Shown in pieces: positions 1-9,000 of a DNA stretch of 9,927 nt. Where the stretch lies: contig JBDRHL010000041.1 in assembly GCA_043816955.1 (NCBI GenBank), positions 1-9,927 on the forward strand. Reading direction: 5' to 3'. Source of the stretch: JBDRHL01 sp043816955. GTDB lineage: Bacteria; Planctomycetota; Phycisphaerae; Sedimentisphaerales; CAYZTY01. The notes below the pieces were generated by a model. It ran no database searches, was not told where the DNA came from, and saw only the letters and a list, made by a program, of their open reading frames with translations. The first letter of the stretch is position 1; each line of letters opens with the position of its first letter. Both the position numbers and the translations under genes were made by a program.

Positions 1-3000
1 CAACGGGAACTATGACTTTTATTGCAGCGGCTCTGCTCCGGACCTCATCCTTACAGGAAATACTTTTACAAACAATATTTATATTCCCAGCGGGCCCATA
101 TCTGATCTCTCTTCCAATATTTTTAATTATAATAACAGTTATCCAATCCGAATATATGTCGATAGTGTCGGCCAATTAGTAAATTCCAATACGATCGATA
201 ATGTAACTTCAGAAAGTTATCTTGAAGTATCCGGCAGCACGGTGACAAAAGATGCGACCTGGTCAAATATTATACCTTATCATATTATACAAAGCTTAAC
301 CATCCAGGGCGCGGATGGCGCGGACAGTGTAACCACGTTGACCATTGAGCCGGGCGCTGAGGTACGTTTTAATGCAAATGTGCAAATGACCGTTGGTGCT
401 TATTCGGGAGACCCCGGCGCGCTGATCGCAAATGGTACCGAGACCGACCCCGTTGTCTTTACATCTACTGGTTCATGGTATGGCATTCAATTTATTCCAA
501 CAGCAAGTGATAGCAGTATTTTAAATTACTGTGTCATTGAAAATGTTTCATATCCAAATGGCGCAATTTATTTATACCAGGCATCACCGACCATTACCAA
601 CTCCACAATTCAAAATATTACAGGCCCGGGAATTAGTATTTCTTCAGGATCGCCGACAATTCAATATAATACCATTCGAAACAGCAGCCATTCAGGCATT
701 TATGTTGCCGGAACCGGAAGCAACAATGCCGTGATTCACTGCAACAATTTAAAAGATAATCTATACGGAGTCTATTTAACTTCTTCCGCGCAGCCCCAGA
801 TCCACAACAACAATTTTTTAAACAACCAGAATTATGGAATTTATAACCAGAGTACTGGTATAACCGTGGATGCAGAGAGTAACTGGTGGGGAGATCTAAA
901 TGGACCCAATACCAGCGGTGATAATGTCTATGGCGATGTGGATTATATACCCTGGCTTACCCAGGAAAGTGATTGTGTGACCGCGCCACCGACAAATCTC
1001 CCGCCAAACACACCGACCAATCCGAATCCTGAACATGGCGCTGTAAATGTTGAATTGGTGAGTGGAACCTTGGACACAAATTGGGTTGGGGGTGATCCCA
1101 ATCCTTGGGATATGGTTACCTATGACATATACTTAGGTACGGTTTCTGATAATCTTTCTCAAGTCGGCGATGATATTAATTCCCCAAACTTCCAGTTAAC
1201 CGGCCTTTCTGAAAGTACAACCTATTATTGGCAAGTCATCGCGCATGATGATGAAGCGCTTGAAACATCAGGCCCGATTTGGCAGTTTACAACTCAAGGC
1301 CCGTCGCCTGATCTTACCATAACAGACATTACTTTAGATCCTGCTGATAATATTGAAGCCGGCCAAGTGATTACATTTACGGCTACCATACAAAATGCCG
1401 GCGCCGGCCCTGCTGTGGATATCTTTTATGTCAAATTTAAGATTGATGGGAATAGCATTGGTTCGCAAGCCATCAGTCCCATTGTTGAAAGTGGTGCGAG
1501 TGTTCAGGCAAGTCAAAACTGGACAGCGCAATATGGCGACCATACGATTGAAGTGATCGCGGACAGTACCACAGTCATTACTGAAAGTGATGAATCAAAT
1601 AATGCGCTATCGGAGCCGTTACCCGCAATCAATGATACCGTCCCTCCGGCCTTGATCAATTCATCGCCGGCCGATGGCGCGGTATTGCAAGAAGTAAGTA
1701 ATATTGTGATTACCCTGCAGGATGCAAATGGGGGAATCGTCAATGACACTGAAGTGATCAACAGCTTTGTTGTATTAGATGGCAATAACCAGCCCATAAG
1801 CGGAAGTATTACGGAAAACAATGACGTCTTTACATTTGTACCAAATATATCACCTCTTCCTGACAACACCTATACCGTCTCTTTTACGGCAATTGACATG
1901 GCGGGTAATGCTCAAGCCTATAGCCTTTCGTTTATAGTCGACAATCTTCCACCATCTTCTTTTACCATTACAGGCGGTACGGTCTATAGTGGCGCCATTC
2001 AAGCCCGCCCGGTTCAGAATCAATCCAATACGGCAAACATCACTCTCACAGGAACACGGGATGACAATACCAGTGTGTGGGTGAACAATGTTCAAAGAGT
2101 CAGTTCAGGATCCGGCGACTGGACCATGAATATAGGGTTATCACAAGGAGATAACGCATTAGAAGTTTGGTTACAGGACGCGGCCAATAACAGGAGCGTT
2201 TCCGTATGGGTGGATATTCTTGTCGATTCGGTTGCACCGGCTGTTACATCGGTTATCCCTGCTAACGATAGCTTCCTTAATACTCCTCCAGCCACCGTGC
2301 TCATCAACTACCAGGAAGCAACCAGCGGCCTGAACATGAGCACCACTACTCATTCCATAAAGGACAGCAGCCAGACAGGGGTCGCGGGCAACTGGACAGA
2401 ATCCGGCGGAAATCAGCTTATCTTTACTCCATCCAGCGCTTTTGTCGAGTCAGAGTATACCGTCGATGTCCAGTTAAAGGATAATTTAAGCAACCAGGGG
2501 ACCGCTTCCCAGTATCAATTTACAGTGGACACCACACCGCCCCCAGCCCCGCAAATCGACCCGGTGACTTCACCAACACATACCATGAATCAGACCATTA
2601 CCGGGACAAAAGAGGCGTATGCGAGTATCTTGCTCGACGGCCAGCAGGTCGTTGACCATACACAAGAAACCACGTGGCAGCATACTGTTACATTACAAAG
2701 CGGCACAAATACCTTTTCATTTACCGCGCAAGACAGGGCGGAAAATCAAAGTCCGTCAGAAAGCGTAGAAATCATATTTGATGATATACCGCCTACGGCA
2801 GTAACCACCCTGACCGTAAACGGGCAAGGTAACGGAACCACCATCATTCTGAATTGGACCGGCTATGATGAGTCTGCCCATGGTGATATCGATTATTATC
2901 GCATCTATTTAGAGTCTGCCCCCTTTACAGATGTTTCCGGCCTAACGGTTTTTGCCACTGAAAGCGCCGGCGCCTTTACCCATACGGTTCCAAACTTAAC

Positions 3001-6000
3001 AAAGGGAAACACATACTATTTTGCTGTTGTTGCGGTAGATTTGATGGGTAATGCACTAAACAGTGTAACCTCTGTAAGCGGCGTGCCTTCTGATATTTTT
3101 CCACCTCCTGATGTAACCAATTTAAGCGTCCAGTCTTTTGAAACCGGTTTGATCTTTACATGGACCCATTCTGCTGGTTCTGATTTGGCGGGATACAAAG
3201 TTTATTTTGATAACGACACCCAAGGCGTTTTACTGCCCGCAACCCAGAATACCTATGAGAAAACAGGTCTTAACTCCTCTACAGGTTATCCTTGTAAAGT
3301 CAGCGCAATAGATGAAGATGAAAACGAAAGCAGCGGCATAACCATTACAGGCGTGACCTGGCTGGATAACCCAACCGGCCTGTCCACAACGCCATACAGC
3401 GGATATGTGGACTTATCGTGGTCAGGCGCAACTCCGTCTCAATATGTCAAACACTACCGGGTATATGTAAGCGATACCGATTTTACAACCGTTCAAGGGA
3501 TGTCCCCGAACAGGATCGCTACAGGCGCCTCCGCAAAGATAACGGGATTAACAGACAATACAACCTACTATTTTGCCGTAACAACCATCAATACTTCAGA
3601 CGGTGAGCGAAAACAGGTGTCCACCGTATCTGAAACCCCCATGCCTGATGAACTCGGCCCTGAAGTTATCGATGTACAAATGGATGGGGCGCCCTTAACA
3701 GATGGCCAAACCTTAAACAAACCGGTTACGTTTACATTAAACGCGTCAGATCCGGCAGGGGTAAGCCGGGTAGAATTTTTAATTGATGGTAATCTAGTCC
3801 ATACCGATTATAATGGAACGCCGAATTATAGCTGGTATTGGAATATTGTATCTGCAACAGACGGCCCCCATACCATAAGTATTGTTGTCTATGATACGCT
3901 TGGAAATTCAACAACACTATCCTATAATCTTACCATAGCGCTTGTTCTGCCTGCCGCGCCAAACATTACCCAACCCTTAACCGGTCTCATCACCAATCAA
4001 ACCTCGATCACGGTTTCAGGTAGCGCGGAAAAGCATGCGGAAGTCCTTATCTATTTGAATACAATACAGACGGGCGCATCCATATCCGTGGATGAACAAG
4101 GCAACTTTTCTACTTCCTTGACCCTTGTAGAAGGAGAAAACCGGATACAGGCTGCTGCTCAAAACAGAGCGGGTATCGGGCCGCTGAGCGCGGAAGTCAT
4201 GGTAACCTTAGACACGACCATTCCGCAAGCACCGGCAAATCTTACCGCGCAGTCAAAAGAAGGGGGTCAAATAAGATTGGCCTGGCAGGTACCGGCAGAT
4301 ACCGTTGCTTCAGGTTATAATGTGTATCGTTCAGACTCATCGTTTGTAAACATTACTTCCGCAACGCAAGTGAATACACAGCCCGTCACACAAAATTCTT
4401 ATATTGATCTGCCCCCTTCCGAAAACACCTGGTTTTATCGGGTCACAACAGTAGATAAAGCCGACAATGAAAGTGATGGTTCAAATGAAGTTAGTGCGAT
4501 TTCAGATAACACCATGCCTCGCGCAACCTCCATTAACTATTACCCGCAAGGAAATTACGACCCTGGGACAGGACGTATGGGGCCCGGCCAGGTCGATTTG
4601 GAATTAATCGTTAGCGAACCTTTGCAAACGATACCCTTTATGAGCATTACCCCTGAAGGGGGCGCGCCCATTTCTATCGATTTGATGCAACAAGACGAGA
4701 CCACATATACAGGCTTCTTCTTCATTGAAGAAACAACACCAACGGCAACTGCTTATGCCCTCTTTTCAGGCCGAGACCTGGTCGGCAATCGAGGTACGGA
4801 GATCGATGCGGGCGCAACAATCAATATAGATACGGACGGCCCGGCCATTATACGAATCGATTTGCAGCCCCAATCACCGATCCAAAATGATGAACAAAAT
4901 CCAGTAGCAATATCCGTCACAATCGGTTTGGATGATGAAGTAAAACCAGGTACCGGACCCGAACTATCGTACCTCCTTTCAGGCCCTGGCAGTGAAGTAG
5001 CTGTTATTGCTAACTTAACTCAAATAAGCACACAAAATGACGATGTACAGACTTGGCAAGGGAGTTTTACCCTTCCGGCCGATGCGGGACTTACCGAAGC
5101 CGAGACTCTCCATCTGGTTTATCAAGCAATAGATGATTTAGATAATATCAGCACGCAAATTTCAGCTCCAAATGCATTTCAGGTATACCAGGGAGATCTA
5201 CCGCCATTAGAAGCCCCGGAAGGTTTAACAGCCCAAGCGCAATCCGGCGGAAAAATAAGATTAGCATGGAATGAAGTTGAAATGGCGGTTGCGTATCAAC
5301 TTTATCGTCAAGCGCCTCTTGAATCTGATTTAACGCCTTATCAACGATTGGAAGGTGTTCTGGAATATATTGATCAAACAACAGAAGATGGGCTTTATCG
5401 ATACGCAATCTCAAGTATTCGACAGGAAAACAATCAGGAATCGGAAAGCGGCTTCAGTAATATTGTGGAAGTGACATCAGACGCCCAACCGCCGAACGCG
5501 CCGCAAACCCTGGGGCTGGAATTGATTCCGCAAGGTATTTTAGCGCAATGGGAAGCGCCGGCAGGCGAGAGTGTCAGCTATTTCCTCTACAGAGCGGATA
5601 CCACGGAAATAACTTCTGTTGACGGGCTCACGCCTTTGATTACCGGCATTCAACAAACCACTGTAATCGATCCCAACCCTTCACTGACCGAGCATTGCTA
5701 TGTCGTGACTGCAGTCGATGAAGCAGGCAATGAATCTTTACCATCAAACTCCGTATATCTCAATGTCGGTTTACTGCCGGTGTCGAGTTTACATGTGGAA
5801 CAGATGGACAATGACCTCCCTGTTATTTCCTGGTCGCATCCAAACAACGGTAATCTTGCGGGATACGACATCTATCTGGGACAAGACAATCAAGGTGTGA
5901 AACTAAATGACGGCCATCTAACCGACCTGTCGTACACGGATACGGGATACACCAACAATGAACGGCAATACGCGATCATTGCCGTAGACAATAACGAAGA

Positions 6001-9000
6001 GCAGAGTCTCAGTCGAACTATCCTCTTGCCGAACATGAAAGCAACAAGAGCGTCAGACGAACCGATCAAGCGTGGGGTCATGAACCGCCTGGAATATGTG
6101 GTTGAAAATCTATCATCACAAGCTATCGATAATGCCCGCTTACATGTCCTGTTAAATGACATAGCACACATTTCAGAACCATTTAATATCAGCTCAGGAG
6201 AAACAAAAACCATCCCGGTCATTGTAGGAGGATACGAAGACTTAGAAGATTTCGAGCCCCTTACAACCACCATTGAAATTACACCCAACCGGGGCGAGCA
6301 AGTAGAAATTACGCGCACATCTGAAATCCAGATCAATGACGGCATGTTGGTCCTGCAAATATTAAACGAAGAATTTATCCGAGGCGGGTCAGGAGAGGTA
6401 AGATTTACACTTGAAAACACGGGTGAAGAAGCAATTGAGATTGTTACTGCTAAGAATGGCGGCACAGCCCCATCAGATGAAATCACATTTTATCTATTGG
6501 ATGAAGATGAAAATATACTAACATCCTTACCCTTTAAACAAAATGTGGGTAATGATGTGATAACGATCTCTAACAGGAATACCATCGCCCGAATCCCTGC
6601 CGGAGAAATATTTACTTCTCAGTCACTCGATATCCCTGTTCCTCCGAATCCACCGGACAATATTATCGTACGCATGGAGATCGAAAATCTCTATTATCAT
6701 CAAGGTCAGGATGAAGAAGTGATCATGAACGGCCTGGCCACCACCCATGAAGTGACGCTGGTAGAGACCTCCTACCTTGGCGAGATCCTCGCTGTTGAAC
6801 CGCAAAGCTCCAGAGGAAATGAGAATATAATTATCACAGGCCGGGCCGTGGACCGGGAAACCAATGACCCATTGCCAAATGCGGCATTAAATTTGATCAT
6901 TTCATTAGACGGATTTGAAAGAACATTTGAAGTATTAACCGATGAAAATGGGATTTTTACATATACCTTTACGCCAATGAAGGGTGAAGGGGGTATTTAT
7001 CAAGTCATGGCATTACATCCTGAGCTATTGGACCGTCCCAATCAAGCACAGTTTGCGATCAATCGGCTGGATATTTCTCCTTCAGTAATCCGACTCAATA
7101 TTCCTAAAAATTATGAACAGACCATCACGCTTCAAGTGCATACCAGTGACGGAACCGATGCGACCAATCTTCAAGTAACCTGGGAAGCCATTGATCAGCA
7201 AGATGCCGTCTTTCCTGAAGGCGTCCATTTTACGCCGAATGATCCAATCACCCTTGGGTCTGGTGAGACAGGGAGCTTAACGTTTCGTATTTGGGCGGAT
7301 AACACGGCCTTAGACATGGGGACCTTCTTATTTAAGATCAAAAGTGATGAAACCCAGAATGAGCCCTGGGGAACAGTATTGATCAACGCCGAATTTTCCG
7401 AGGCAAACCCCTTTCTCAATGTTACACCAACCCATATTGAAACAGGCGTTGCCCTTGGAGAAATAATAACCGAAACCATCGTCTTGGAAAACAAAGGCCT
7501 TGCAGACTTAGAAGATACAAATATTTCTTTAATTAATCCTGATGGGACAGATGCGCCTAATTGGGTCTTTCTCAACAGTTCCGATGACCTGGGAACATTG
7601 GGGATAGGGGAAGAAAAAGAGGTCAGCCTCTCCTTTGCGCCACCCACCTCAATTTTAGAAAATATCTATACGTTTTATCTTCGAATAACGAGCAGTAACT
7701 ATCCTACCACGGATATAGGGCTCTATGTATCCGTGACCCAATCAGGGATCGGCAGCGTATTGTTTAAAGTCAAAGATATTTACACAGGGACTGTAAATGC
7801 AAACAATGAGCTGATCTATGGGCTGTCAGGTGCTAAAGTTAAACTCCAAAATGAAAAAGTCTTAACAGAAGTGTATGAACAGACAACAGACGATCTTGGC
7901 GAAGTCCTGTTTAGCAACCTCCCCACAGGCATCTACAAATATCGCATCACTGCTGATAATCATCAGGAAAAGATTGGACGACTATGGATTAAGGCAGGAG
8001 TCACCGTCACCGAAGATCTGTTTTTAACCTATAACCTGGTAACCATTGAATGGGAAGTCGTGGAGACCACCATAGAAGATGAATATGTGATTGTCCTTTC
8101 CGTGACCTATGAAACCGATGTGCCGGCGCCTGTTGTGGTGCTTGAACCAGCTTCAGCCCAATTGCCGGATCTCAAAGCAGGGGATGTCTTTAACGGTGAA
8201 TTTACCCTCACCAATTATGGTTTAATACGAGCCGATAATTTAAAAATTAACCTCCCTCAAGATGATCAGTTTATCCATTATGAACTTTTACAAGGGATTC
8301 CGGATTCTATCGGGGCCAAAGAACGCTTAACCGTTTCATACAGGTTAACCTGCTTACAATCTCTTGATCAAGATGAAGAAACTGGCACAGGTGGCGCAAA
8401 TGGTTCATATAGTGCATGTATGTCAGCATCTTATCATGGAGTATGTTCAAATGGATGCCCATATAGTGGAAACCCGCCGCATTGTTTTTATAGATCCAGT
8501 CCGGGTGGATCATATGTAGGAGGTACAGGGGGCCCTATTTACAGTGGAGGAGGTGGCGGGAGTCCGGGTGGATATGTTCCACTGGGTGGTGGTTCAGGCG
8601 GTTCAACCACAAGTGGTGGTGGTTCCACCTGTGTGCCGGAACCAGATGATGATGACGGGCAATCGCATTGTCCTTTTAGCAAATGTCCAACAGATGAAGA
8701 TCAAGACAAATGCCACAATGCAGGTTCATGGGTCAATCCATTACACCGCATTTACAATGACAGGGAAACAGACCTTTCAGTGAAGGTCCCGGGCGGTACG
8801 ATATCGATTGAGCGCTACTATTATAAAGAGCGTTGGTATTTTAAACACTGGCAAAATAAGATCGAACTCGTTAATCGAGGATCAGATAATCCAAATGTGC
8901 AAGAAATTGATAGTGTAAAGCGGCATGAAATCAAATATGAACCTTTTGAAGATAAAGATTTAGTAATTGAGACCATAGATAATAATGAAACAATAGACGG

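Noticed and set aside
2..1000. Pectate-lyase or other glycan-cleaving enzyme call for the beta-helix
   Set aside because: The fold is clear, but no catalytic Lys/Arg/Asp set could be placed, so an enzyme name is not supported.
1513..2353. Several - strand open frames of 60-118 codons
   Set aside because: They overlap each other and the CARDB/Ig-like coding, and none has a motif or a separate signal.
5890..6486. Open frame of about 198 codons on the - strand
   Set aside because: It runs opposite the well-supported main gene, its protein has no recognisable motif and is rich in Ser and Arg as expected of antisense frames, and no ribosome-binding site supports it.
7195..7647. Open frame of about 150 codons on the - strand
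   Set aside because: It lies opposite the beta-module region of the main gene and shows no domain or start signal of its own.
8544..8783. + strand frame of about 79 codons across the Gly/Cys hinge
   Set aside because: It is an alternative frame of low-complexity DNA; the main frame gives the clear Gly/Ser and cysteine pattern and goes on into the RHS start.
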